Below, in pieces: positions 1 through 11,489 of a stretch of DNA of 64,000 nt (the first letter of the stretch is position 1; the number at the start of each line of letters is the position of its first letter). Origin of the DNA: Talpa occidentalis (Eukaryota; Chordata; Mammalia; Eulipotyphla; Talpidae); the NCBI RefSeq assembly GCF_014898055.3, contig NW_023601433.1, positions 81,849,106 through 81,913,105 on the forward strand, given 5' to 3'. The position numbers and the translations under genes are program-made. A model generated the notes under the pieces. That model saw nothing but the letters and a program-made list of their open reading frames with translations. It searched no databases and had not been told where the DNA came from.

Positions 1-640
1 TATAAGTTCTAAGGGCCTGTAGTGTTTGTAGTGTTTCAGGTGGTAATGGCTCATTCAGTGTTTCTTAAGTATAGCCCCTCCAGGACTGGCTGCAGAGAAC
101 ACCTAAGAGCCCTTTGTAATTAGCTCATTAAAGGGACTCTTGTCAACTTGCTCTGAAACCGTTGTCCTGAGTGGGCTAAGCCTCTCCCCTGTACTCGATG
201 GGGCCTTGCAAAGTAATTCCAGAGTTAGGGCAAACATAGGCCTGCATTCAACCCTTGGTCCAATTAATAGAATTCTCCCGAAAATGTTTAACTCCACATT
301 TGTAATCCTTTCACACGAACAGAAACAGTAACGAAAACAAAACATTGCAAAGAGGTTGTGTTTTCTGTAGAGAGCGCCCAGCCACTGATAGGCCTCATAA
401 TGCGCTCAGCAGATAATGGCAAAGCTATTTATATTTCATTTTATCACCCTGTTTTCACTCCTTTTGGTGTGTTTACTGAGCTAGAGATGGCCTCGAAAAG
501 CTGAACTCCTTTTCCCTTGTCAAAATGTTTTAAGGGCCCATCAACCATTTCAGAGGTAGATCTGCACCAACAAGACTATTGAGATTCCAGGGTCAGACGT
601 GATGGGCTCAGGAAAGATGAGAAACTGGGGGTCCCTGGTG
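1..640. other. Intergenic unique sequence
   Basis: I see no gene, recognisable transposon or low-complexity tract here. Base composition is ordinary and both strands are broken by frequent stops. Confidence 0.5.
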
Positions 641-644
641 TGGG

Positions 645-845
645 AGAGAGGAAAGTGGTTGAGTGTAAGGGTCCAGGCTGCTTGGTTCTGTTACTTCCAG
701 TGAGGTCTTTGGGTAAGTTCCCAAATCTGTCTGTTCCCACGTGTCTTCATCTGTGTGAGGTGAGGATAATGAGTGTCCCAACCCAGGAGTCGTGTTAAAA
801 TGATGAAATGAGTTAGTACATATGAACTTCATAGATCAATGCCTC
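645..845 (+). mobile_element. MIR SINE remnant
   Basis: A decayed Mammalian-wide Interspersed Repeat. Its order matches MIR: a stretch like 'ggtaagttcccaaatctgtc', then 'tcttcatctgtgtgaggt', then a T/A-rich 'aatgatgaaatgag' tail. Boundaries are approximate. Confidence 0.6.
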
Positions 846-1096
846 ACATTCAAAAGCTATAACACTAAAGTTGAATTTCTCATTTTAATGTAGTCTCTAT
901 AGATTTCTTATACAAGGTCTGACTTTTGATGGGCCCCCAATCCTTCTCAGGTATATCTTAGGAGCAAAGGTTAGCATTTTTGGTGACAGTCACATAGATC
1001 TCCAATTATCCTCAAAATTCCCTTAGGAAGCAGCTGCTTAGGTCAGCACTGATTATCTCACAATATACTAAGTCTTGCCCAGCCAGTTACCCCCCC

Positions 1097-1401
1097 ATTA
1101 TTCTTTTTTTTTTTTTTTTAAGATTTATTTTCATTTATTTATGCATACAAGGACTGGGGCATAGGCCAGAGGTGTGGGAGATGAGAGAATTCACCAGAGA
1201 CAGAGTGGGGAGCAGAACAGGCAGATCCACTGAAATACACTGCTGAGGGGAGCAGTGGGTGAGACTGAAGAGGTCTGCTGTGCCATGTGGGTCGGCTCCC
1301 TGGCCGGAGATTGAACTTAGACCACAGTGACTGGCCATAGCTTGATAGTGCTGAAACTTAACCCCTGCGCCACCAGAGAGGCCCAGCCCTCATCATTCTT
1401 T
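1097..1401 (-). mobile_element. tRNA-derived SINE (bat Rhin-like), antisense
   Basis: A SINE read on the minus strand. On the + strand it begins with a T-run and the 'aagatttatttt' tail complement (from 1107) and ends with the complement of the tRNA-like head 'ggcctctctggtggcgcag' near 1,382. On the minus strand the head carries a Pol III A-box-like and a B-box-like motif. Near-identical 10-bp duplications flank it ('attattcttt' at 1097-1106 and 'atcattcttt' at 1392-1401, one mismatch), supporting LINE-driven insertion. It belongs to the same older subfamily as the copies at 4.3 and 31.9 kb. Family name is from memory. Confidence 0.85.
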
Positions 1402-1624
1402 GCCTGAGAACCAGAAGAAGCAATTTCCTTGTATTGAAGGGGTCAGACACATATGAGAAATGACAACTTTTGAAACATTCATAAACTGGACTCCCACTGA
1501 GGGCAGGCCTCAGATGAGAAGAGATTGTGATTCCCGAGACTGGCAAGGGGTCAGCCACACAGAGGCCCCTCCCCAAACTCACCCTGCAAATTCACTTTAC
1601 CTTGGGAGCCCTTCCTGAGTGTCA

Positions 1625-1840
1625 CAACCTTGGGGTCTGGGATTCAAGACATGAAACTGGAGTCTGAAGCCTGACGCCACTGTTTTCCAGAGGGCGACTC
1701 TGGGACGGTCAACTTCATCCCACTCAGCTTCAGTCTCTTCCTATGAAAAAGGATCTTGAAAACATTCACCACCCACGGTGACTGAGAGAATGGAGATGAA
1801 GCGTGTGTAAGTGTTTGGTTAAAAAATGCCTTCATGTATT
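1625..1840 (+). mobile_element. MIR SINE remnant
   Basis: Shows the MIR order: 'attcaagacatgaaactgg', a core, 'cttcagtctcttcctatgaa' and a decayed tail. Old and diverged, with approximate ends. Confidence 0.5.
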
Positions 1841-2329
1841 ATTCACTAACTCCACAAGTGTAGTTTGGGACCGGGGTCTAGTGAGGATGACTGAGTCAGT
1901 CTCTGACCTCAAGAAACACCCAACCACGTGGGGAAATGTAGTAGCAAATGTGTAATGCTACTATGATGTGGCAAGTGGGATCGTGATTATTTTATAGTAC
2001 CTGCCAACACTCCAGTCTTTTTGTAGCTCTGAATGAAATGATCTGTTTTGTTTTGACAGCTAGTTAATGCGTGTTGGGGTAGTTTCTGTTTTGTGTTTTG
2101 GAAAAGAAACACAATTTGGGTTATATATACATACCCTTCCTGAATATCCATAGCCTTACTAGCCGCAATGTTGGGAGGATGGGCCAGTAGAATTGGTCTT
2201 TTTTGGTTCAGAGAAATAATTTGCAATAACGGCTCATGATCAAATTAGGCAGATTTGTTTCCCACCAGTAAACAGTTGCTAATACTTATTGGGTGCGTTC
2301 TGTATTCTGTGCATATTTTCAATTGAAAA
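1841..2329. other. Intergenic unique sequence
   Basis: No gene or repeat recognised. Confidence 0.4.
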
Positions 2330-2490
2330 GCAGTGCAGTTTGGTGTTCAGTGGACTCCACCAATGACTAGCTCTGTGATTTGTGGCAAGTTATTTGACCT
2401 CTTTGAGCTCGGTGTCTCCTGCAATGGGACAGGAATGGTGTCTGCATCTCAGTGTTGGTGCAGTAAGATGACCCAATGGCAGGGGCCCCA
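2330..2490 (+). mobile_element. MIR SINE remnant
   Basis: Contains 'ctctgtgatttgtggcaag', 'ttatttgacctctttgagct' and a degenerate 'tgcaatgggac' in MIR order. Old placental-wide repeat. Confidence 0.65.
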
Positions 2491-2689
2491 AGGAAGGTTA
2501 ACCCTTTGATTTCACAGGGAAAGCCTGTGAGAGAGAGTGAGAGAGAGTCCTGCTGGAAAAGTTCTCTGTGACTGCCGCGGACCAGCACAGCAGTAGGCAG
2601 TAGACGATGAGGCCACCTCAGGGTTGAGAGAAGTGTGCAGGGTGGTCAGGGAGTCGGCGAGAGAAATGACAAACAGACACACTTCAAGA

Positions 2690-3650
2690 GTGAAAATCTG
2701 AGTGTAATTTTCTTTGAGTTTGTGACCAGTATATGTATGTTTTCCAAAAGCACAGGAATGAATATCAAAGAAATTAGCTTGCTCAAGGGCTCAGTCTATC
2801 ACCATCAGGGAGGTGATCTACATAACAAGCAATGACCATTATAGAAGAAAGAAGGAAGTTTAGAAAGACAGATAAAGGATTAAAGTTTGTAGTTCTAGAA
2901 AGACGGGATAAGATTTTTTAGCATTCTTGTAGTGGTTCTTGGTGGTCGTTATCTATTGATAAGCTTCTGCCTTTTCAGGGAACTTCTGCTGCACTTCCTC
3001 TGCTTCAGGCTGTTCTCTCCCCGCGCGCTGGTTGCCCAGCCGGATCTAGGGACCGTGGCGAAAGCCATTCCTGAAGATCACTGCGGGGGGAGGTGCAGCA
3101 GGTAGGGTTTTGCTGTTCTTCCCCTGCGCGCTGGTTGCCCAGCCGGACCTAGGGCCGGTTAGCCCTAAAGGTCACTGCAGGAGGAGGTGCAGCATGTGAC
3201 CATTGAAATGGCTCTCTGGGAGGCCTGTGGGGTTAAATTTAAGGGAGAGGATAGGTTTTATGCCTGTACATAAGATGAAAATGAATGGACTTGTGGGGTC
3301 AGTCCCACCCAAAAGTGTGAGAGAGACTTTTCTCAATAGGCATCATCTTGGTATGGGAACTCGAGGTCAGTAAAGGCTCTGTGAACCTCAGGAGATCTAT
3401 TACCATTACTTAAAGAATAAAGAATGTGTAAGAGCAGTGAGGGCCCTGGAGGCTAGGAGAAGCTTCTGTTCTTGTCTGAGTCCTCCACTCCTCCCTAATT
3501 GGGGAAGAAATCAATGTGTCCTAAGCTTCAGTCCTTTTCCTAATCCAAGAAGCAATCACTGCTCTCCTTTTTATGACCTAGAAGAATGTAGTTTGGAGGT
3601 GCCATCCAGTTCTAGATTTATCAGCACCCGTGTTTTCTCTATTTAAGAAT
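2690..3650. repeat. Unassigned element with GC-rich tandem duplication
   Basis: The core is a direct duplication with a period of about 103 bp. Copy 1 starts at 3,010 and copy 2 at 3,113. Both contain 'gcgcgctggttgcccagccgg' minus its last base, then a '(a/g)gtcactgc...gaggtgcagca' block, at 3,074-3,100 and 3,167-3,194. The second copy is about 10 bp shorter. The surrounding AT-rich sequence with an AATAAA near 3,416 could be a solo LTR, but I do not recognise the family. No coding potential is evident. Confidence 0.5.
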
Positions 3651-4104
3651 GTCATCTTTACTTTCTGAGTGAGGATGAGGTCAGGCCCTTCTTGTCTGTC
3701 ATGTGACGTCTCCCCTTCTCTGTCCTTGGTGCCCCAGGTGCTAAAACACAGGGGATATATTTCTGGTCTGCTCCATTATTCTTTAGAATTTACAACCATG
3801 TGAATTCTCCATACGTATGCTATTAAATTCATTGATTTTCCTTTGCTAACTCATCTGATACTATTTTGATTACTTACCCAACCCGAGAAGAACTCAGAGG
3901 AGTACGGGATGATTTCTTTCGTGCTACTGTAGAGTCAAATGAGCCTTGAAAGTTTACTGCCAGTAAAGTAGAGTATATACGGTTATGTTTGAGACCCACT
4001 GAGTCTAACCTTAGTAGGGAAAAAAGGATGTTTTATCTGCAGCTGCCTGGGCACTCAACCCATTCCATCTCAACTGGAAGAAAGCAGATCTCAACTGAAA
4101 AAGG

Positions 4105-4580
4105 AAATAGATTTTAACTGGGAGCAATTTTGCTCTCCCAGGGGACATTTGGCAAAGTCTAGAGACATTTTTGGTGGAGTATGATATTGGGTAGAAGCCA
4201 AGGATGCTGCTACACATCCTCCAATGCATAGGACAGTCCACAGCAACAAAGAATTGTACAGCCTAGTGGTGCAGGGGTTAAGTCTCAGTGCTATCAAGCT
4301 ATCGCCAGTCACTGTGACCTCAGCTTGATCCCTGGTCAGGGAGCTGACCCACATGGCGCAGCAGACCTCTACTGTCTTGCCCGCTGCTCCCCCTCAGCAG
4401 TGCATTTCAGTAGATCCACCCGTTCTGCTCCCCGCTTGGTCTCTTGTGAGTCCTCTTATCCCCTACACCTCTAGCCTACACCTCAGCTCTTACATGCATA
4501 AATAAATAAATCTTTAAAAAAAAGAAAGAATTGTCCAGCCTAAAACATCCGTAGTGCCGAGACTGAGAAACTGCTCAAAA
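4105..4580 (+). mobile_element. MER20 DNA transposon, split by a SINE
   Basis: Two halves of one MER20 (hAT-group, placental-wide non-autonomous element). The left half at 4,105-4,257 includes 'caggggacatttggcaaagt', 'agacatttttggt' and 'gatgctgctacacatcct'. The right half at 4,525-4,580 includes 'gtagtgccgagactgagaaa'. The interruption is the SINE at 4,258-4,524. MER20 copies are known from the literature as endometrial regulatory elements; nothing here shows that this copy is active. Confidence 0.85.
4258..4524 (+). mobile_element. tRNA-derived SINE inserted in MER20
   Basis: Sense-orientation copy. The tRNA-like head 'cagcctagtggtgcagggg' contains the A-box match TGGTGCAGGGG and a B-box-like 'gcttgatccc'. 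The body includes 'cccacatggcgcagcagac' and 'gctgctccccctcagcagtg'. It ends in 'cataaataaataaatctt' plus an A-run. A perfect 10-bp duplication AAAGAATTGT flanks it at 4,248-4,257 and 4,525-4,534, so the insertion boundaries are exact. Confidence 0.92.
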
Positions 4581-4584
4581 CCAC

Positions 4585-6860
4585 GTTTAGGGATGAGAGG
4601 TAGGCAGAGTCTACCAGGGTGCTCTGCTTATCACCAGGACTCAACTAGGTCTACCAGGCTCTAACATAGTGGGTGTATATTAGAGCCCTCAGAACAGGGT
4701 CTGGCATGCAGTTGTGGGTCCTTAGCAAATGTTTGTTGGGTGTAGAGTTGAATCTTGCTTGTTGGAGCTGTGGACACTGTTTTTGAGATGTGGTGGAAAA
4801 GAAGTTGGCCACCTGCTTCCTGTCTTTCCACGTTGGCACTTCCTGTTTTCCTCACTGATCAGTGAGGGTTCTTGGGGTGGCATCTTATTTGAGGTGAAGG
4901 TTCTGAAGCCAGCACCCAATTTAGATGTGATTCCACTGCATCGCCGTTACTGAAATTTCTGATTTGAACTCAAACGACTGATCTTTCACCTCTCTGTGGA
5001 AAGCCTTCACTTGCGACATGTGGTTTCTAAAAGGCACTCTCACAAACACAGACTCCAATTCCCCCCTAAATGGGCTAGGTCTGAAATAGGCATCCACATG
5101 TCCAAAGCAAAGAGAGGGGAGGTAGTTGGCAGTCACATCCTAGGAACTTCTCAAGGATCACAGAGGCAAGAAAACTGCTTTTAAATGAAAGAAGTATTTC
5201 CATTTCATTTCAACCCCTAATATATCACATAACTCTTGTATCATCCCTTGTCCAAAAGAAATATTTGAGTCCAAATAATTCTTCAGTCATTTGGACCCTA
5301 TTCAAATATGAATTCATCTATTTAATCATCCCACCCCTTATTTTTGAAATAAAGATTAATATTGAAAATAAGGGGTCTACTTGTGGATTTTTTTTCACTT
5401 TATGATGCTTCTTTTTTAGTCATCCTTATTTGTTTCTTCCCCAGCATTACTTATTCATCATTGTCTTAAAAATCTTAAACTTGTTTTTTGTGTCCCTTCA
5501 CTCAAATATTGACAGTAAATAAACTGAATAATGATGAGTATGATTAGTATTCAAACTTAATAAGTTTTATGAAAAGACCTTTTATACCTAGGAAGGAGCA
5601 TGTATCACTTTAGGGAAACCCAATGGCAGAAAATGGCATATTCTTGCTACACTGACCCCGAGAGGGAGTCACACATATGGTTTCCTATTCTAACACGTGC
5701 AGAGAAGGGGAGATTTTCCCGCAATGGTGTGTTTCTATGTCAAGTCTGTCTTGGGAGCTCTTTTGAATTGAAAGACTGATTTGGTCTATCTCTGAAATGG
5801 AGTGAGACATGTTTGCACAGATGTGCAGTACCTTCTCTCTGATATTCTTTTGCCCAGGACAGCTGTGGTAGAGAAGAAGACTATACCAGGATCCAGGAGC
5901 GGTGGTTATACAGCTAATCCACTACCTTCCACTCCCCTGCCTGTGGAAGACATTACCCATCAATCACAGCTCTCCTTTTCAAAATCTAGGCACAAAGTCA
6001 CTACCAATTGATCGTAGAGTAGGCACACAAGATAAAATCATTTTCTGCCTCTGTTAGGTAAAGAAGGATATACTTAGAATATTGGAAGAATATTTGGAAG
6101 GAAAAGGGAAAAGTCAGCTCTGCTTTGTACACAGCAATTTGGTTTGAAAACTTATCTCAGAGTCATTGGTACATGGAAACAAGCAAGTTGAATGAATTCA
6201 TCTTTCTAAATAGAATCTGCATCCATAGCTTTTAAGCAAGGTGCATATTTATTTTATTTGCAGTTTTTCTCTGGAAGCCATATCAGGTTACACCCACCCC
6301 CACCTTAAAAAAAACCTATTGCTACTGTTTTCTCTCAAATTCCTGGAGTTTTTACTACAGTGATTTTTTTTTTAATAAGTCCCTGATGCTACTTCATCCA
6401 TGAGGCCTCAGTCCAAGCTGAGTTTTAGAAACAACCAAGAACCAAAATTAATTCTACTATTTTATAACTTGCTCAGTCAGATAAAAAAAAAGTGTATGAT
6501 TTTCATGTACTTTCTACACTTAAGACTAAAAACAGCAGATTTTTTTTTCTTTAAGCAAATGCAATTCTCTGGGTACTTACTGTAAGAGGATTTGAGTCAT
6601 TGGAGACATTTAAAAAAAGATCTCAAGTAAGAATCTTTCTTCACAATTTTTTTCAAAAGGATATTTACTTTGAAAAATGCTACTTTTAGAAAAAGTGTAC
6701 CTTGGATGACAACTGGCCCACTAAGTTTTACTGATTTTTTTTTTTTTTTTTTTGAGGGAGGCGGGCAGGGAGGCGAGGGGACTGAGGCAGAAGAGGCTAC
6801 AGGCTGTGTGAAGTCACTTCTTTCTTTTCACCCACCAGCCAAGCATGACTTTGGAGTTCA
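4585..6860. other. Intergenic, mostly unique
   Basis: About 2.3 kb with no gene. An L2-like 3' tail may lie at 4,690-4,750 ('tctggcatgcagttgtgggt' then 'caaatgtttgttgggtg'). A perfect inverted repeat lies at 5,333-5,376 (see findings) and a T-run of 19 at 6,735-6,753. The rest is AT-rich unique sequence. Confidence 0.5.
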
Positions 6861-6864
6861 TTTT

Positions 6865-6990
6865 CATTCATTTATTTTCACTCCTTCACTCACTTATTCA
6901 GTCAATCAACAAACACATATGGAGGGTATGACGACTTGTCTAGCACATGTAGCACCATGCTGGGCAACAGGGTCATAGCATTGGACAAAG
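6865..6990 (-). mobile_element. L2 LINE 3' end, antisense
   Basis: Contains the complement of the L2 terminus: 'cattcatttattttcactcc', 'caatcaacaaacacatatgg', then 'gtagcaccatgctgggcaac'. Only the extreme 3' end is present, as is usual for L2. Confidence 0.65.
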
Positions 6991-7049
6991 GACTTTCTTC
7001 GACTTCTAGCTGGGTGCTGCAGAGAATGATGCCTAGTGACCCAAGGCAG

Positions 7050-7240
7050 TAATTCTCTCCTCTAGATGATTCTCTCTTCTGGGGGCATTGGCCAGGCCTG
7101 GAGACCTTTCTCGTGGTCAGAAGGGGAGGGTGGTGCTATTGACATTTAGTTGTTAGAGGTCAAGGATGGTCCCCATGACTAAGAATGATCCAGTCCCAGA
7201 TGTCCACAGCACAAAGGTTGAAAAACCTTGCCCTAAGGCA
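7050..7240 (+). mobile_element. MER20 DNA transposon (diverged)
   Basis: A second, more diverged MER20: 'tctgggggcattggccaggc', 'ctggagacctttctcgtgg', 'gtggtgctattgacatttag', 'gtccacagcacaaaggttga'. It lies about 2.5 kb from the SINE-split copy and has the same orientation. Confidence 0.75.
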
Positions 7241-7329
7241 TCCAAGTTATATAATGAATTCGTTTCTGACTAATGGCCCTAGTTAAACATCATTCTTAGG
7301 AAAACTAAGAAAATTCCAACTCAGCTCAT

Positions 7330-7530
7330 CTTACTGTCAGACTTTCTTCTCTCGTGGGACCCTGACTGAGAAAGATTGATACCACTGCATTCAGGGTGTG
7401 GTCCGGGGCCCAGCAGCATCAGCTTGCTAGCAATGAGGTGTCTCAGTCCTCTCCAGACCTGCTGAATCAGAGCCTTCATTTAACCCAGTCTCCAGGCAAC
7501 TGATGTGCCCCTTATGTTTTGAGAAAGGCT
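7330..7530. mobile_element. hAT-Charlie (MER1-group) remnant
   Basis: Matches the common MER1-group pattern: 'gtgtggtccggggcccagca', 'gcagcatcagcttgctagca', 'gacctgctgaatcagagcct', then 'ctccaggcaactgatgtgcc'. I cannot fix the exact subfamily or orientation by eye. Confidence 0.6.
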
Positions 7531-7589
7531 CTTTAATCAGACATGAAACAGAAATTTTAAGGGACAATTTGATAAATGCTGCCCTGGGG

Positions 7590-7925
7590 GTGAATGTCCA
7601 TCTCCCCCCCACCCCACCCCCGTCCCCCAAGGCCATTCATGAGTAGAAATCCTAACCCCAATGTGACAAGGAGTGAGTCCCTTTAGAATGTGGTTAATTC
7701 CTCCTGGCTGGTGAATGGAATCCATACTCTTATCAAAGCGACCCCAAAGAACCCCCTCGCCCATCTGCCACTCGAGGACCCAGCAAGAACACAGCCATTT
7801 CATCATCAGACACTGAATCCATTTTGGTCTTGGACTTCCCAGCCTCCAGGATGATGAAAAATACATGTTCATTGTTGAAACCACCCAGGCTAAGGTGTGT
7901 TTGTTAGCACAACCCGCATAGACTA
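7590..7925 (+). mobile_element. MaLR (MLT1/MST-type) solo LTR
   Basis: Recognisable ERVL-MaLR LTR landmarks: 'gaaatcctaaccccaatgtg', an internal 'aagaacacagccatttcatc', 'ggtcttggacttcccagcct', 'cctccaggatgatgaaaaat', 'ccacccaggctaaggtgtgt' and 'gcataga'. This is a placental-wide non-infectious LTR fossil with no internal genes. Confidence 0.75.
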
Positions 7926-7949
7926 CGAAAGTGACAGAAGCATCCAGTC

Positions 7950-8200
7950 TGCGGGGTCAGGGAAGACTTCACGAGATCACCTGTGTGTGGAGTGTTGAAC
8001 AAGGAGCAGGGGTCCGCCAGGAGGAGGGGGTTCCTGGCAGTGATGAGCGCAAACAAAGGCTCAGAGGCAGGCGAAATCTTGGTCAACTGGAGGATCTGAA
8101 GGAAGACGCTCTGCGTCTGGAGCCCAGTGAGCGAAGGGCAAACAGAGATGAGAATGACACGGGGAGTCGGCACGTGGGACTTTATTCCAGGAGCAGGTGG
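7950..8200 (-). mobile_element. L2 LINE fragment, antisense
   Basis: The order 'gaggagggggttcctggcag', 'gcgcaaacaaaggctcagag', 'gtctggagcccagtgagcga', 'gagatgagaatgacac' follows the antisense of an internal L2 3' segment. It explains the two open frames that overlap here (see rejected items). Confidence 0.6.
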
Positions 8201-8209
8201 GGATGGTCC

Positions 8210-11190
8210 GCTGGATGGGCCCCTACACCCTTGGCCTGTGCACCCCAGGTCGGATGCCATCCCTGGCCATGGGACAGGGTGCGGCCGATTCTTCCACCCT
8301 TTAAAATGGTGTTCCAAGCAGCTGAGCGAACTGGTCAGACCAGGGTCGGAATCCCATGAATGTAATTGTCCCGGGCAACCCGAGTATGCAGGAGACAGAG
8401 GAGAACGACACTGGGGTGGACAAAAGCCGCACCCGAGCCCTCTGACTTCAGGCTCCAGAGCCATTAGTCGATATATTTTTGTATGGATTTTGTAGTTTAT
8501 GACACATCCTGGCAACGTTTAGATGCAATTTCAATGAGCCAGAATGTAGTACTGTAAACCTAAAACTGGATATCCCTTAAAGCTGTGAGAATCTGGCAGG
8601 AGACCTACTCCCAATTACAAGCACAGTTTCCAACTTCACTGTTCCCGTCCTCAAAGCATTGAAAACAAAATCCATTTTTAATGAGGGACTACTAAACATT
8701 GTGCATTCTATTAATGTCCCCTGCGGACTGCTAAGCTCCAGTCTGTCTTCCACATGGGAAAGGCACCCCTAACTGACTGCCAGGGCGAGGGAGACCCCGG
8801 GGGTCACGCTGCCCGTGCAAGCACAGCGATGAAATGAGCAGGCACTCGTTCTGGTCCTCCTGGACGCGTCTCAGGAGGAGCGCCTGCGGGACTGGGTGCG
8901 GAATCGGGCTGAAGAGAAGTCATTTGATCACATCAGCCCTTACACTTGACTTCCTGACTCCTCATCCCCAGCATCTAACGAATCTCACAAACCATCCATT
9001 ATCCACTCGGTAACTGGCAAACGTGAACTTGGCCAGCGTCAGAGCTGGATAATGAGATCCAAGTTAGAAGAAGTGGGGGAAAGAGAGAAAGTACAAAGAT
9101 GAGCCAGACGGTTTTCCAACCTGTAAGAACATGTTGTATTTACCAGGCCGGGGAGGAAAGCCAAGCTCTGTTCCTGTTATTTGTCTTCTGGTCTGGGCCT
9201 AGGGTGGTAGGAGCAGGTCAGTGCCCCCCCTCACTTCCATCCGATGATTGGCGTATTGTTTAGAGACGATGAGGAATGATCTTGTGCTCTGGAGGAAGTT
9301 GGCAAGAAAGTTTCATTCTATAAAAAGAAACGCGCGGTCAGGATACGGTTTCCTATTCTGAGTCAAGGCAGAAAAGAGAGTCAGAAATTCCAACCCAGAG
9401 GGTCAGGACGGGCTCCAGGACCTCTTGAATCACATCTGAAACATGTTCCCCATGCTCCTTTCTCCTCCCTGTTCTTACAACCGGCCAACTGGGATTACAC
9501 AACATGCACTAATTTTATTCCACATGTGCCTGTTTCTTATTAGCAGCCTGGACCTTATTTTTTCCTGTGCCATGTCATCTCTCCTGATTCAGGTGAGTCA
9601 CCCCACTGCTTCTCAGGGGGATTCTGTTCACCGTCCCAGCTGGACCTGGGGGGGAAACTCGTACGCTCCATCTTTTTCCTAAGGTGCAAACCTTTATCTT
9701 TGCCGGCCTGTCAGTGTCTCTGCTCCCCCTCACATCCCGGCTTCCCCTTTCTGAAGAGCCCCACTCAACAGGAACCGCTGAAAAAGCGAACATATGAGTC
9801 CGTCCCCAGAAAGCTTTCTGGTCACCCAATACCCAACAACTGTTTCTACGGGGTTTTGTTTTCTCCCCCTCTGGACTGGCGTGTTTTCTTTTTTAACTGA
9901 ATTCACCAGATGTTTTGGCTTTCCTGTCTTCCAAGTGGATGAAATAGGATCCAAATCACAGCACGTTGCCTCAGCTCCTCCGACCAAGTACTTAATGGTT
10001 CTTGAGAATAATGTAAAGATTGAGTTCAGTTTCCTTGAGGCCCGGGGACTATCGGATCCAGGTGTTGGCATTTTCCGGCCTTCAAGGCTTTAAAATGTTT
10101 CTAGGGAAACCCCAGATTCACGAGTTTGAGTCGATTTTCCCACTGTTGCCTTACTCCCTCGTTTTTATTTCTCTGGCTGTGCATCAGAAACTGCACCCTA
10201 AAACCCCCGTACCGGGTGAGAGGCGAGACTTGCACACGCATGGTCCAAGCACATCTGGAGAAGAACTGCCCTGAGTTTCTCAGTGGCCTTGGAGTCCCAG
10301 GGCCCCCTGAGCCAAGGGGCTAGCAGGGCGCCCTGGGAGCCTCCGCTCTCCCTCCGCCCCATGCCCTGTTTTACTCAGAACAAGCCCGAACATGCCATGC
10401 TACCTCGCCAGGCCTTGCCAAAATCCGCGAATGGCACCCAGCACACATTAAACAGATGGAATGCAACATACATGTGAAGAAATAAGAGCCCTGCCAGGAA
10501 AGTTGGCAGCAGCTCTGGAATGCTTTAAACAGTGTGTGTGTGGGTAGAAGGAGTGAGCCCAGAGTCGTCCAGGCTGCCTCCTTCTCAAGAGCTGCTTCTT
10601 TTACAGCCATGACCTGTTTTGCCAGTCAAAATAAATACGGTGTTAAATGCCCCCTTTTACTGGCTCCTGATACCTTGGCAATGCAGTTTGAAATATGACC
10701 TGCTCCCATTGGAAAAATGTCCTTTTAACTGAGTGGAAAGGATGTGCCCCTTCTAGGTAGTAAGTAGGAGGGTCACGGATTGGGGGGGGACCTTCAGCCC
10801 ACAGACATTCAGGAAGAAGAAACAGGAATGGCCATGGAGTCGACACTACTCGTTCTGAGTCCCTTCCTTTAGAAGGTCCTTTGCAGATGCACAGCAACGC
10901 CTTGGCAGTGCAAGGAGGACTTTCAAGCTTTCTGCCACTTTTGGCTGCAGCCAGGAGCACTCAAGTGCCCAGGACGGCTGTTTATCTCATGAGGCACCTG
11001 GAGAGAGCGAGGCAGTAGCCAGCAGGACCACAGGTTCAAGCCACTCTGGCTATTTCTCTTTGTGGGTTCCCTACAGCCACGGTCACTCCACAAGTGCACC
11101 AGCATCTCGCCAGGTGCCGGGAATGCTGGATAGATCGGCCCCAATGGGTCATCGACGCAGCCACTCATAGGCACTTTCTGCATAGCAGGC
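8210..11190. other. Repeat-free intergenic block
   Basis: About 3 kb without a recognisable transposon. It contains more CpG than neighbouring intergenic DNA (for example near 8,870-8,910 and 10,200-10,240). I found no exon, splice-bounded ORF or RNA gene. Confidence 0.5.
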
Positions 11191-11194
11191 ACAT

Positions 11195-11335
11195 CAGGTG
11201 TATCTTCTGAACCACCCCATTATCTCACAAGGTAGGTATGTTATACCCCTATTTTACATATGAAGAAACCAAAGTTCAGAGAGGTTGAGTCACTTGTCCA
11301 AGATCACATAGCTGTTATAAGGGGAGACGTAATTT
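11195..11335 (-). mobile_element. MIR SINE remnant, antisense
   Basis: Classic antisense MIR core: 'attttacatatgaagaaacc', 'gttcagagaggttgagtcac', 'ttgtccaagatcacatagct'. Confidence 0.85.
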
Positions 11336-11489
11336 TACCCCATGTCTGGGTGTAATGAACAGGTGGCAAGAAGCCCAGGCTGACTTCTACCAGGAAACCT
11401 GCAGAATCTTCTCCTTCATCCTCAGAATGGCCCAGTGGAGGCAAGTTGCTGCATTCCCCATGCAAGAGGCCTTGGGATGTGTTCATTTT

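Noticed and set aside
7904..8515. 203-codon minus-strand ORF
   Set aside because: Overlaps an antisense L2 fragment and has no domain. Opposing frames are open in the same place.
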